Shown here piece after piece: positions 1 to 8,141 of a stretch of DNA of 36,947 nucleotides; position 1 is the stretch's first letter; each line of letters begins with the position of its first letter. Made by a program: the position numbers and the translations under genes. Source of the stretch: Bacillota bacterium (GTDB taxonomy: Bacteria > Bacillota > Clostridia > Oscillospirales > Ethanoligenentaceae); NCBI GenBank assembly GCA_023391535.1, contig JAEWAU010000031.1:1-36947 (forward strand). The letters are read 5' to 3'. The notes beneath the pieces are model-generated. The model saw only the letters and a program-made list of their open reading frames with translations, was not told where the DNA came from and searched no databases.

Positions 1-137
1 TCGTATGCGTTTTGCAACACCCCGTTTTGCTTTGCCCGGAAATGGGTAAAAGTGGTGCCGGTGTACAGATGGTGCTACAAAAGTGATACAATCAGATATT
101 TTGCGGGAGAAATACGCTTGCAAAATCCGTGAAATAG

Positions 138-329
138 GCAAAAGAGCTGGATGAGCAGGTGCAAAACTTCCGCAATCGGCCACTGGACGCCTTTCGTTAC
201 CCCCTTCTGTGGGTAGATGCACTGTATGAGAAGTTGGAATTTTCCCGAAACCAGACTCGCACCTGCGGCTGGTTTCCACTTCCCTTACGGAATATGCCGA
301 ATACTAGTCTATTTCAAGAGCTTATTTAA
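138..329 (+). pseudogene. IS256-family transposase remnant
   Basis: Frame 138 onward reads AKELDEQVQNFRNRPLDAF and then YPLLWVDALYEKL. This is the conserved block of IS256-family (Mutator-like) transposases that contains the second catalytic Asp (the D of WVDALY). An in-frame TAG lies just before it, upstream homology continues for only a few residues (KSVK), and after about position 240 the resemblance fades before a stop near 327. Full transposases of this family are about 390-410 residues, so this is a small dead fragment. No flanking inverted repeats were recognised. Confidence 0.7.
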
Positions 330-409
330 GTGCAAATCCATTCACAATGCTTTTACAGCTGCCGCATAATTCATCTCTTTCAGAACAAAATTGCAAACTT
401 CTATTGCCA

Positions 410-430
410 CTGTCAAGCGATGCTTGACAG
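410..430. repeat. Perfect 9-bp inverted repeat
   Basis: The arms CTGTCAAGC and GCTTGACAG are separated by GAT. The repeat lies about 125 bp beyond the stop of the leftward GH3 gene. No T-run follows on either strand, so it is a weak candidate for a terminator. It could be a protein-binding site or part of the decayed IS. Apart from this and the IS256 fragment I see nothing else in 1-555. Confidence 0.45.
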
Positions 431-555
431 CCTGATTCGGTTCATCCACGCGGCAAATTTTCAACATGGATATGTCATCTTATAGAATGCTGTGAATATG
501 TCGCCGCTTGATTCGCAGTTGTGCGGTGTTGCCTTGCTGTTCGCCGGCATGGTTT

Positions 556-2829
556 TCAGATAATTTTCAACTCCCCCCGCCATACGGTTTGATCTCCGTC
601 GCACAGCGTCAGTTCCATCCGTCCTTGTTCTGCCGCAAAGCGCATTTCCCGGTTCCAGACGGAAAGCTCGCGAGCCGTGAGCGAAAGGCGAACAGCCTTT
701 TTCTCCCCTGCCTTTACAAATACCTTTTCAAACGCCTTAAGTTCTTTTGCCCTCCGGACGATACCGGCCTCTGCGCCTCGTATATACAGCATCGGCACGG
801 CATAGCCGTCGATTTTGCCGGCGTTGCGCACCGTTAAGGCGAGCGAAACCGCCTGCCCGCGCGCAAGGGCATCGGTCGCGATTTCCGTGTGCGTGAGCCG
901 GAAGTCGCCGTATTCCATCCGGGTATAGGAAAGGCCGTACCCGAAGGGGTAGAGCGGCGTGTTCTTCTCGTTGTGGTACCGCATGGCGTCGTACGACATT
1001 TTGTAATCGTAATAAACCGGCAGTTGCGCCGCGCTGCGCGGGATGGAAACCGGCAGCCTGCCGGAAGGGGGCGTTTTCCCGAAAATCAGCTCGGCAAGCG
1101 CCCGCCCGCCCATGGGGCCGGGGTAAAACGCGCAAATGAGCGCGTCGGTTTTCTCCGCAATCTCTTCTACCGCGTACGGCCTGCCCTGGATCAGCACCGT
1201 GATTACCGGCTTCCCGCAGGCAAAAACCGCCTGCGCAAGCTTTTGCTGGAGCCCGCACAGGGAGAGGTCGGCACAGTCCACCCCCTCTCCGCAGTCCATT
1301 TGCAGGGAGGCGTTTCGGGCAATCACGGCGCCGTTTTTATCGAAGCTCGCCCCGCCGAACCGGCTGGACGACCCGCCGAGCGCCAGAACGACAATATCGC
1401 TGCGGGCGGCGAGCTCCGCCGCCCGCGCGATTCCCGCGCCGTCGCCCGAGCGGATGCCGCAGCCCTGTTCATAGCGCACGTCGGCGCCATTTGCCTGCGC
1501 GCGTATCCCCTCGAGCAGCGTCACGCCGTCCGCCGGGTTCATCGGGGGGCTGTAATCTCCGAGCTGGTTGTAAAGATCGTCGGCGTTGGGGCCGATCACG
1601 GCAATGGAAGCGATTTTTCCCTTTTTTAGCGGAAGAATGCCGCCCTCGTTTTTCAGCAGCACCAGCGATTGCCGCGCAAGTTCCAGCGACTGCGGAAACC
1701 GCTCCGCCGTATAGCTTTCCACGCAGATGGGTTCAGGCAGATACGGCTTTTCGAACAGGCCCCGTTCGAATTTAAGCAAAAGAACGCGAAAAACGGCCTC
1801 GTCCAGCCTTTTCTCCGTAACAAGCCCTTTCTCCACGGCTTCCTCGAGCCGTGTAAACCCCTCGTCCCACAGGCTTACGTCCACGCCGGAGTTCAGGGCG
1901 AGCGCGCCGGAAAGCATATCGTCTCCGGTAAGCGCGCCGAGCCGGTCGACGGCGGTGCCGTCGGCCATAACGACGCCGTGAAAGCCCAGTTCCCCGCGCA
2001 GAATCTCTTCGAGCAGGTGACGGTTGGCGTGGCAAGGCAGCCCGTCGATCTCGTTGTAGGCCGCCATGACGCCCACGACGTTTTCCACACAGCAAGCGGC
2101 CGCCGGCGGCAGGTGGATTTCGCGCAGCTCGCGTTCGCCGATGCGCGCGGCGCTCGCGTTCACGCCCCCGGTGCCCTCGCCCTGCGCGCAGAAGTGCTTG
2201 GCCACGACCCCGACGTTCCGGCTCTGGCAGCCGCGCACCGCCGCGGCCGCGAGCTGCGCGCACAGGAAGGAGTCCTCCCCGTAGCACTCCTCGCTGCGCC
2301 CCCAGCGCGGGTCGCGCAGTACGTCCAGCATGGAGATGAGCGCAAGGTCCACCCCCGCCTGGGCGAGCTGCCCGCCGCAGACCGCGAAAGCCTCCTCCAC
2401 GAGCCCTTTGTTGAAGGCGGCCCCCATTGCGAGGTTCACGGGCAGCAGATAGCCGCCCAGGGCCTGATGCCCGTGCGGGCATTCGCTGCTCATCAGCACG
2501 GGGATGCCAAACCGCGAATGTTCTACCACATAGCGCTGGACCGTGTTATATGCCCGCGCCGCCATCTCCTCCGTGATCCCCGTTTCAAAATCACGTTTCG
2601 ACCATGGGTCGGCCCGGTACAGGCCGTAGAGCACGCCGAGGCCGCCCCATCGCCCAACCTCTTCGATAAACGGTTTTGTAAGGGTGATCCGGTTTCCGTG
2701 CCTTTCATAGCAGGCGAACCCGTAAAGCCTCTGGTTGAGCTGCCCCACTTTTTCGCGCACGGTGAGCCGCGCCAGAAGATCGCGCGCGCGCTCACCGGCG
2801 GGCAGCCGTCCGTCCTCAAAGGGAAGCAT
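556..2829 (-). CDS. Glycoside hydrolase family 3 (beta-glucosidase/xylosidase type)
   Basis: A 757-residue GH3 enzyme predicted to cleave terminal beta-linked sugars. Order: N-terminal (beta/alpha)8 domain with DPRWGRSEECYGED (about 173-186), KHF (211-213) and the nucleophile region GVVMADG, where Asp290 is the likely nucleophile; then the alpha/beta sandwich domain (about 400-610); then a C-terminal fibronectin-III-like domain. No signal peptide, so probably cytoplasmic. The frame opens at 2913, but the Met at 2829 is the better start because it aligns with family N-termini and gives a 14-bp overlap with the upstream alpha-mannosidase gene, implying translational coupling. Odd point: the usual SDW after the beta-strand is MADG here. 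Substrate is not readable from sequence; context suggests a gluco- or hexosaminide exposed after mannose removal. Confidence 0.9.
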   Translation of the reverse strand: MLPFEDGRLPAGERARDLLARLTVREKVGQLNQRLYGFACYERHGNRITLTKPFIEEVGRWGGLGVLYGLYRADPWSKRDFETGITEEMAARAYNTVQRYVVEHSRFGIPVLMSSECPHGHQALGGYLLPVNLAMGAAFNKGLVEEAFAVCGGQLAQAGVDLALISMLDVLRDPRWGRSEECYGEDSFLCAQLAAAAVRGCQSRNVGVVAKHFCAQGEGTGGVNASAARIGERELREIHLPPAAACCVENVVGVMAAYNEIDGLPCHANRHLLEEILRGELGFHGVVMADGTAVDRLGALTGDDMLSGALALNSGVDVSLWDEGFTRLEEAVEKGLVTEKRLDEAVFRVLLLKFERGLFEKPYLPEPICVESYTAERFPQSLELARQSLVLLKNEGGILPLKKGKIASIAVIGPNADDLYNQLGDYSPPMNPADGVTLLEGIRAQANGADVRYEQGCGIRSGDGAGIARAAELAARSDIVVLALGGSSSRFGGASFDKNGAVIARNASLQMDCGEGVDCADLSLCGLQQKLAQAVFACGKPVITVLIQGRPYAVEEIAEKTDALICAFYPGPMGGRALAELIFGKTPPSGRLPVSIPRSAAQLPVYYDYKMSYDAMRYHNEKNTPLYPFGYGLSYTRMEYGDFRLTHTEIATDALARGQAVSLALTVRNAGKIDGYAVPMLYIRGAEAGIVRRAKELKAFEKVFVKAGEKKAVRLSLTARELSVWNREMRFAAEQGRMELTLCDGDQTVWRGELKII

Positions 2830-5800
2830 ATTGCGGCAAAACCACCTTAAAGGTCTTGATTTCGTACGGCTTAATGGTAAAAGTGAACCGGTTTCCATCC
2901 GGTGCGATCTCACCCAGCGGATTTTCCATCAGGTCGCATTCCTGCACCGATTCCGGCGCGAATGGGAAGCCGACCTCCACCGTGCCGCGCCGGTTCTGGA
3001 ATTCGTAGAGCCGCAGGATGACGCCCTTGCCGTCCTCGGAACGCTTCACGGTTTCGGCGCTGACATAATCCGCGTCGATGTGCAGCAGCGAATGCGTCCG
3101 GCCGGCCTCGCCGCCGCGCACCGCGTAAACGGGTTGGTTCAGCTTGGCGGCCTCCTGCGTGGTACGGGCTTCCTTCCAGTCCCCGGCGTGCGGATACAGG
3201 GAGTAGGTGAAGAAATGCTTCTCCTGGTCGGTGGTCGGGTTCGGCTCGATGCCGCTCTTTATGAGCGTCAGTGCCATGTCGCCCTCGTAGACGGAATGGC
3301 CGTATTTACAGTCGTTGAGCAGGCTCACTCCATAGCCGCCCTCGGAAAGATCCATGAACCGGTGCCCGCAGCTTTCGAACCGCGCGAGGTCCCAGCTCGT
3401 GTTCCGGTGTGTCTTGCGCTTCACGTTGCCGAACTGGATCTCGAAGGTCGCCTCGTCGGTGTGGATCTCCACGGGGAAATGCACCTTGAGCAGCTGCTGA
3501 TGCTCCTTCCAGTCCACATACGTCTCGAAATCGATACGGCGGCTGTGGGCGTAAAAGCGGATGTCCTGGCGGATGAAGGAGCCCGAATAGCGGCGCTCCA
3601 TCCGCAATGTCGCGCGAACGGGCCCCTGCTCGGTCCATTCCATGCGGACCAGATCGTCCACATCCCAGAATTTTTCTTTATAATAGATGTCGATGTCCCA
3701 GTTGTCGTAATAGATCGGCTTATCTTCATATACCCGCAGAAGGTTGGCCCGGGCGTCTTTCTTCAGCACCTCGCGGCCGTTCTGCTTATCGTAGAGAGAG
3801 GTGAAGCAGCCTTTCGCATCCAGAGTAACACGGTAGAACGGGGTGTCGATACCGTCTGCGCGCACGGTAAACGGATGCTCCTCCGCGGCTTCCGGGGAAA
3901 GTGCAAATCCGGCGAAGCCCTTGGAGGGCAGGCCGGGGAGCCAGGCGACGGCTCCGTTTTCGGTCTTCTGCACCGGATATTTCCTGTCTCCCGCCACAAG
4001 GCTATTCGCCTGGACGTTGCCCAGCTCCACAACAGCGTCCCGTTCAAAGCCGAGGGTGTTGAACACGGTTACCGCATCGCCGCCGCCGGCCAGCGCTTTC
4101 AGGCGCTCCCCGATCAGTTCGCCGCCGGTTTTCGCAATCTGCGCGTATTCGCCGCGCGTGACCTCGTAGACCTCTTTGATGGAGGAGCCGGGAAGAATAT
4201 CGTGGAACTGGTTGAGCAGCACCGTCTTCCACATCTGCGCAAGCGCTTCGGTGGGATACGCGGTCCCCTTCAGGGCCGCCATCACGGAAAGCAATTCCAA
4301 GTCCATGAGCATGAGCTCGCTTTTGCGGTTACCGCGCTTGTTGCGCGCCATAGACGTATAAGTGCCCCGGTGGTATTCAAAATACAGCTCGCCTTCCCAT
4401 TTGGCAAGCCGTGGGTTGTTCCCCACGCGCTTTTCGAGCTCTTCGAAATATTGCCCGGAAAACGCCTGCCGCACTTTCGGCACGCCCTTGATGCCCTTTT
4501 CCATGCGCAGGGAGGTTTCCAGCATCTCGCGGGTGGGCCCGCCGCCACCGTCCCCATAGCCGAAGGCGACAAGCACGTCATTGTTCAGTTCTTTGTCCTG
4601 ATAACGCTCCCAGGCGCCCATAATGGCATCCGGATGCAGCATGCCGTTATACGTCGTGAAAAAGCGGTCCCTGGTCTGGCCGACGCCAACCGTGCTGATG
4701 AAATGCGTGAGTACCTCGCTGCCGTCGATGCCGCGCCACAGGAAGGTGTCGTGGGGAATTTTGTTGAACTGATTCCACGAGAGCTTGGTCGTCATAAAAT
4801 AGTCTACGCCGCTCTTTTTGAGAATCTGCGGAAGCGCGGCGCTGTAGCCGAACACATCGGGAAGCCAGAGCTCGCGGCAATCCACGCCGAATTCATCCTT
4901 GAAAAAGCGCTTTCCGTACAGCAGCTGGCGCACGAGCGATTCTCCGGAGGTGAGGTTGCAATCCGCCTCCAGCCACATACCGCCTTCCGGCTCCCAGCGG
5001 CCTTCCCGCACGCGCTGCCGAATCTTTTCGAACAGTTCCGGGTACCGCTCCTTCAAAAACACATAAAGCTGCGGCTGGCTCGACATGAATTTGTAATGGG
5101 GGTATTCCTCCATCAGCTTCAATACGGTGGCAAAGCTGCGGGCCACTTTCTCGCGGGTCTGAGCCACCGTCCACCACCACGCCACGTCGATGTGCGTGTG
5201 CCCGATGCAGGTGGCGACCACGTCGTCGAAGCCTGCAAGATCCTCATAGAGCGCCTTTTGAAGATAGGCCCTCGCCTTTTTGACGGAAGCGAAGAACGCC
5301 TCGGAGCGTTCCCGGCGCAAGTCGAGCAGATTCACGGCGTTGTTCAGTAGGGTTTCGATCTCAAGGCGCGTCCGGCTTTCGGGCTCCATACGGTTCAGCG
5401 CCCAGAGCGGCACCTGCATGTCGTAATACAGACCGTTGATCTCCGGGTCGATCTCCGCCGCCTCGCCGATGAGGTTAAACTCGCTGTGCAGCGTGCCGGA
5501 ATACGCCTGCAGGTCGAACGTATAGCGGTCGCCGGCCTTCGCGGCTCCGGAAATCAACACCTCGCGGTGGTTCATATCCAGCCCCTGCGTGACGGCGCCG
5601 TTCACAAAAAGCAGAAACTGGGGATTCTTCCCGTCATCCCATTCCTCAATCTGTGTGCGGAGGATCATGTACAGGGGCCTGCCGTCGAAGTTTTTCGGCA
5701 CGGTGAAGGCCGTGCGAAACCAATAATGCCGGTCCGGGCCGTACCAGTGCGCGGTTTCGCTGTCGAACGCGACCCAGGGCGAGGGCGCGGCATCCGCCTC

Positions 5801-5920
5801 CCCGGGGCGGAAAAACGTTCCGTCCTTCATCTGCCAGTCGTGCAGCGGCAAGCTCTGCATTTTGCGGAATTTTTTCAGCTGGTCGCAGATGACCTGCGCG
5901 CGCTCCTTCGCAAACACCAT
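2816..5920 (-). CDS. Alpha-mannosidase, glycoside hydrolase family 38
   Basis: A 1034-residue retaining GH38 alpha-mannosidase, the usual length for bacterial members. The zinc/active-site motif HTHIDVAWWW is at 241-250 (H241, H243, D245). The nucleophile block LWLPDVFGYS gives Asp355. A middle helical domain and a long C-terminal beta-sandwich region follow. There is no signal peptide, so it probably works in the cytoplasm on imported oligosaccharide. The start at 5920 has AAAAGGAG 8 bp upstream. It lies 46 bp after the GH130 gene and overlaps the GH3 gene by 14 bp, so the three enzymes form one leftward operon. The exact linkage (alpha-1,2, 1,3 or 1,6) and natural substrate cannot be read; N-glycan or yeast-mannan fragments are plausible. 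Confidence 0.95.
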   Translation of the reverse strand: MVFAKERAQVICDQLKKFRKMQSLPLHDWQMKDGTFFRPGEADAAPSPWVAFDSETAHWYGPDRHYWFRTAFTVPKNFDGRPLYMILRTQIEEWDDGKNPQFLLFVNGAVTQGLDMNHREVLISGAAKAGDRYTFDLQAYSGTLHSEFNLIGEAAEIDPEINGLYYDMQVPLWALNRMEPESRTRLEIETLLNNAVNLLDLRRERSEAFFASVKKARAYLQKALYEDLAGFDDVVATCIGHTHIDVAWWWTVAQTREKVARSFATVLKLMEEYPHYKFMSSQPQLYVFLKERYPELFEKIRQRVREGRWEPEGGMWLEADCNLTSGESLVRQLLYGKRFFKDEFGVDCRELWLPDVFGYSAALPQILKKSGVDYFMTTKLSWNQFNKIPHDTFLWRGIDGSEVLTHFISTVGVGQTRDRFFTTYNGMLHPDAIMGAWERYQDKELNNDVLVAFGYGDGGGGPTREMLETSLRMEKGIKGVPKVRQAFSGQYFEELEKRVGNNPRLAKWEGELYFEYHRGTYTSMARNKRGNRKSELMLMDLELLSVMAALKGTAYPTEALAQMWKTVLLNQFHDILPGSSIKEVYEVTRGEYAQIAKTGGELIGERLKALAGGGDAVTVFNTLGFERDAVVELGNVQANSLVAGDRKYPVQKTENGAVAWLPGLPSKGFAGFALSPEAAEEHPFTVRADGIDTPFYRVTLDAKGCFTSLYDKQNGREVLKKDARANLLRVYEDKPIYYDNWDIDIYYKEKFWDVDDLVRMEWTEQGPVRATLRMERRYSGSFIRQDIRFYAHSRRIDFETYVDWKEHQQLLKVHFPVEIHTDEATFEIQFGNVKRKTHRNTSWDLARFESCGHRFMDLSEGGYGVSLLNDCKYGHSVYEGDMALTLIKSGIEPNPTTDQEKHFFTYSLYPHAGDWKEARTTQEAAKLNQPVYAVRGGEAGRTHSLLHIDADYVSAETVKRSEDGKGVILRLYEFQNRRGTVEVGFPFAPESVQECDLMENPLGEIAPDGNRFTFTIKPYEIKTFKVVLPQYASL

Positions 5921-5966
5921 TTTGGTTCGCTCCTTTTGTCCTTCTGTTTGAACCCGGCCGGAAGCG

Positions 5967-6959
5967 TCAGCCCTCCAGCGCGTGCTCCTTTATGAACCGC
6001 AGCAGCTCGTCCGCCGTCGTAAACGCGAGGCCGGTGACGGTATCCGCACAGCCGTAATAGATGGCGATCCGCCCGGTTTCCGCATCGGCGAGCGCGGCGC
6101 AGGGAAACGTGACGTTCGGCACGTCGCCCACACACTCGTAAAGTTCCTGCGGGCCCAGAATATAATAACCGGAACGGTATTTCACCTTCCACGGCTCGTC
6201 GATATCGAGTAGCGCGCAGCCCATGCGGTAGACAAAACCGTTGCAGGTGTTGATAACGCCGTGATAAATAAGAAGCCAGCCCTCGTCGGTTTCGATCGGG
6301 ATCGGCCCCGGGCCGACCTTTTTGGACTGCCAGGCCGACGCGTCGCCCGCGATCGGGCCCATCACGAAGCGGTGCCGTCCCCAGAATTCCAGGTCGGGGC
6401 TCGCGCTGTAGAAGATATCGCCGAACGGCGTGTGGCCGTCGTCGCTCGGGCGGCTGAGCATGGCGTAATTCCCGTTTATTTTGCGCGGGAACAGCACTCC
6501 GTTGCGGTTATAGGGGAGAAACGCGTTCTCCAGTTGGGTAAACGTCCTGAAATCAAAGGTGTAACCGATGCCGATCGTCGGGCCGTGATAGCCGTTGCAC
6601 CAGGTTATGTAGTACCGGTCCCCCAGAAAGCAGACGCGCGGGTCGTAGCGGTATTCGCGTGCGACGACATCTGCATTCCCCTCGAAAACGATGGGCTCGT
6701 GATTGATGTTCCAGTGGAAACCGTCGTCGCTGAACCCCGCGAAGAGATCCATGCTCACGGACTTGCTGTCGCAGCGGAAAACTCCCGCGAACCCGTTCTG
6801 AAAGGGCGCCACGGCGCTGTTGAATATGCTGTTGGAGCTCGGTATGGCATCCCGCGGGATAATCGGATTTTCCGTATAGCGCCAGACCGGCGCATGGCAG
6901 TTTTGCGGCTTGGACTGCCACGGGATGTTCGACAGCTTGTTTCCAATGATCTTGCTCAA
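5967..6959 (-). CDS. GH130 beta-mannoside phosphorylase (or beta-mannosidase)
   Basis: A 330-residue five-bladed beta-propeller protein of GH130. The catalytic Asp is probably D106 in YRYDPRV; the block KVGPGPIPIETDEGWLLIYHG and the ending YGCADTVTGLA are typical. Characterised relatives phosphorolyse beta-mannosides (Man-beta-1,4-Glc, beta-1,4-mannooligosaccharides, Man-beta-1,4-GlcNAc, beta-1,2-mannobiose) to mannose-1-phosphate, and a few hydrolyse. The length fits the shorter GH130_2-like group rather than the longer mannosylglucose phosphorylases, but this is an inference. The start is TTG at 6959 with GAGGTG 5 nt upstream. It begins 13 bp after the response-regulator stop and precedes the alpha-mannosidase. 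Next to GH38 it could split the Man-beta-1,4-GlcNAc of an N-glycan core. Confidence 0.9.
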   Translation of the reverse strand: MSKIIGNKLSNIPWQSKPQNCHAPVWRYTENPIIPRDAIPSSNSIFNSAVAPFQNGFAGVFRCDSKSVSMDLFAGFSDDGFHWNINHEPIVFEGNADVVAREYRYDPRVCFLGDRYYITWCNGYHGPTIGIGYTFDFRTFTQLENAFLPYNRNGVLFPRKINGNYAMLSRPSDDGHTPFGDIFYSASPDLEFWGRHRFVMGPIAGDASAWQSKKVGPGPIPIETDEGWLLIYHGVINTCNGFVYRMGCALLDIDEPWKVKYRSGYYILGPQELYECVGDVPNVTFPCAALADAETGRIAIYYGCADTVTGLAFTTADELLRFIKEHALEG

Positions 6960-6972
6960 AATGGCACCTCAT

Positions 6973-7815
6973 TTAAATGGTATTTTTATCCGGTTCGTTC
7001 GGGGTTTGCAGCGCTCGCAATGCGGTCGGAAAGCGTGCTGCCGGGCCTTCGTCCGTCCACTTTCTCCTCAGGTCGGTGGGCGACCGGTGATAGTATTCGC
7101 GGAATTTCATGTAAAAATAGTTGAGGTTCGAAAATCCCACGGCATACGCAATATACGAGATCTTCTCATCGGTATGCTCGATTTGCTCTCTGGCGCTCCG
7201 CAGGCGATACAGCATCAGATACTCGGAGAACTTCAGATGCGTTTCCTTTAAGAACAGCTGCCCGAGATAGGTGCTGTTCATTTTAAACTTTTCCGCAATC
7301 GCCTTCAGAGTGAGCGGCCGGCCGCTCTCAGCCTGAATTATTTGCAGAAGCTTTCGGGTAGGCCCTGAGAGAGAATCGCACCCAAGCTGCAAAACCGGGT
7401 CCTCTCTCCCCTGTTCTCGCCCCGGGCCCGGCGGCGCTGCCGGATAGGTTTCCGGAACGATTCGCTCGATCGCAGCCCGCAGTTCGCCGCGCTCCACCGG
7501 CTTCAGGAGAAAATCCTTCGCCCCGCAGCGAATGGCCTTCCGGGCGTCCTCGAACCGGGCGTATTTGCCGATCAGAATATATTGCGTGTTCAAATGGAGC
7601 ACGTTCAGCTCCGCAACCAGATCGTAACCGCGGTCCCCGCCGATGCAGACGTCGAGAATGGCGATGTCCGGCTCGATCCGGATCGCTTCTTCGATCGCTT
7701 CTTCGGCATCGGAAGCGGTTTCGATCCTGGCGATATCGTAGCGGGCCCAGTCGACCGAATCCAGAAGGCTTTCAAGAACAGCCCGCTCATCTTCCACAAT
7801 CAGCAGCCGGTGCAA
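6973..7815 (-). CDS. AraC-type response regulator (YesN-like), shortened form
   Basis: A two-domain regulator: CheY-like receiver (about 1-120) and AraC/XylS double helix-turn-helix (about 180-280, including LKAIAEKFKMNSTYLGQLF and ISYIAYAVGFSNLNYFYMKF). Numbering from the ATG at 7821, the phosphoacceptor is D57 in AILDV and the conserved Lys is K107. The residue at the usual Ser/Thr switch position appears to be Gly (LIGKYARF where LSGYDDF is typical), and the DxRMP loop is replaced by DVCIGG. It is about 280 residues; many YesN proteins are 500 or more because of a long linker. AAGGAGG lies only 1 nt from the ATG at 7821 but 7 nt from a TTG at 7815, so I take the TTG. No histidine kinase lies in the window. 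It is the first gene of the glycosidase operon and probably controls the locus. Confidence 0.88.
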   Translation of the reverse strand: MHRLLIVEDERAVLESLLDSVDWARYDIARIETASDAEEAIEEAIRIEPDIAILDVCIGGDRGYDLVAELNVLHLNTQYILIGKYARFEDARKAIRCGAKDFLLKPVERGELRAAIERIVPETYPAAPPGPGREQGREDPVLQLGCDSLSGPTRKLLQIIQAESGRPLTLKAIAEKFKMNSTYLGQLFLKETHLKFSEYLMLYRLRSAREQIEHTDEKISYIAYAVGFSNLNYFYMKFREYYHRSPTDLRRKWTDEGPAARFPTALRALQTPNEPDKNTI

Positions 7816-7821
7816 ACGCAT

Positions 7822-8045
7822 CCCTCCTTTCTCCCACCTTTCCGCTCACAATCCAAACCGCAGCCGGCGCTTCTGCCCTGCACGCGCATTCGCGCGGCGC
7901 GCAGGCCGCTATTCCGGCTGCGTCGTTTTGCACCGCCGCCGCGCACGCGAAGAAAAACCGGGCGCTTTCACGGTTTGCGGACCCGGAAAAGCAGGCGCAA
8001 AGGGGAAGAACGCCGCCGCGGAGGAAAACGGACGGAACGCGGTTA
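7822..8045. other. Spacer between response regulator and terminator
   Basis: GC-rich non-coding stretch upstream of the leftward response-regulator gene. It should carry the promoter of the regulator-glycosidase operon if that operon is not read through from the ABC genes, but I cannot identify a convincing -35/-10 pair. Open frames here have no recognisable protein features. Confidence 0.4.
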
Positions 8046-8089
8046 GTATGAAAACCCGAACGCGAAATTCGCCGTTCGGGTTTTCATAC
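8046..8089 (-). terminator. Hairpin terminator between ABC operon and regulator/glycosidase operon
   Basis: A perfect 17-bp inverted repeat (8046-8062 with 8073-8089) with a 10-nt loop. The stem is GC-rich and each strand has TTTT in the outer arm. It lies 53 bp after the stop of the solute-binding protein, so it probably ends or damps the transporter transcript before the response regulator. The symmetry allows it to work on both strands. Confidence 0.8.
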
Positions 8090-8141
8090 CGCCGCTCCTC
8101 ACCGGTAGCGGTATTCCTGTTTCATGCGCAGGGGATTCCGT

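Noticed and set aside
2735..5350. 871-codon open frame on the plus strand opposite the alpha-mannosidase gene
   Set aside because: It mirrors the codon structure of the GC-rich GH38 gene, has no domain or ribosome site, and overlaps a certain gene completely. The same applies to the long frames opposite the binding-protein gene, the second GH3 gene and lepA.
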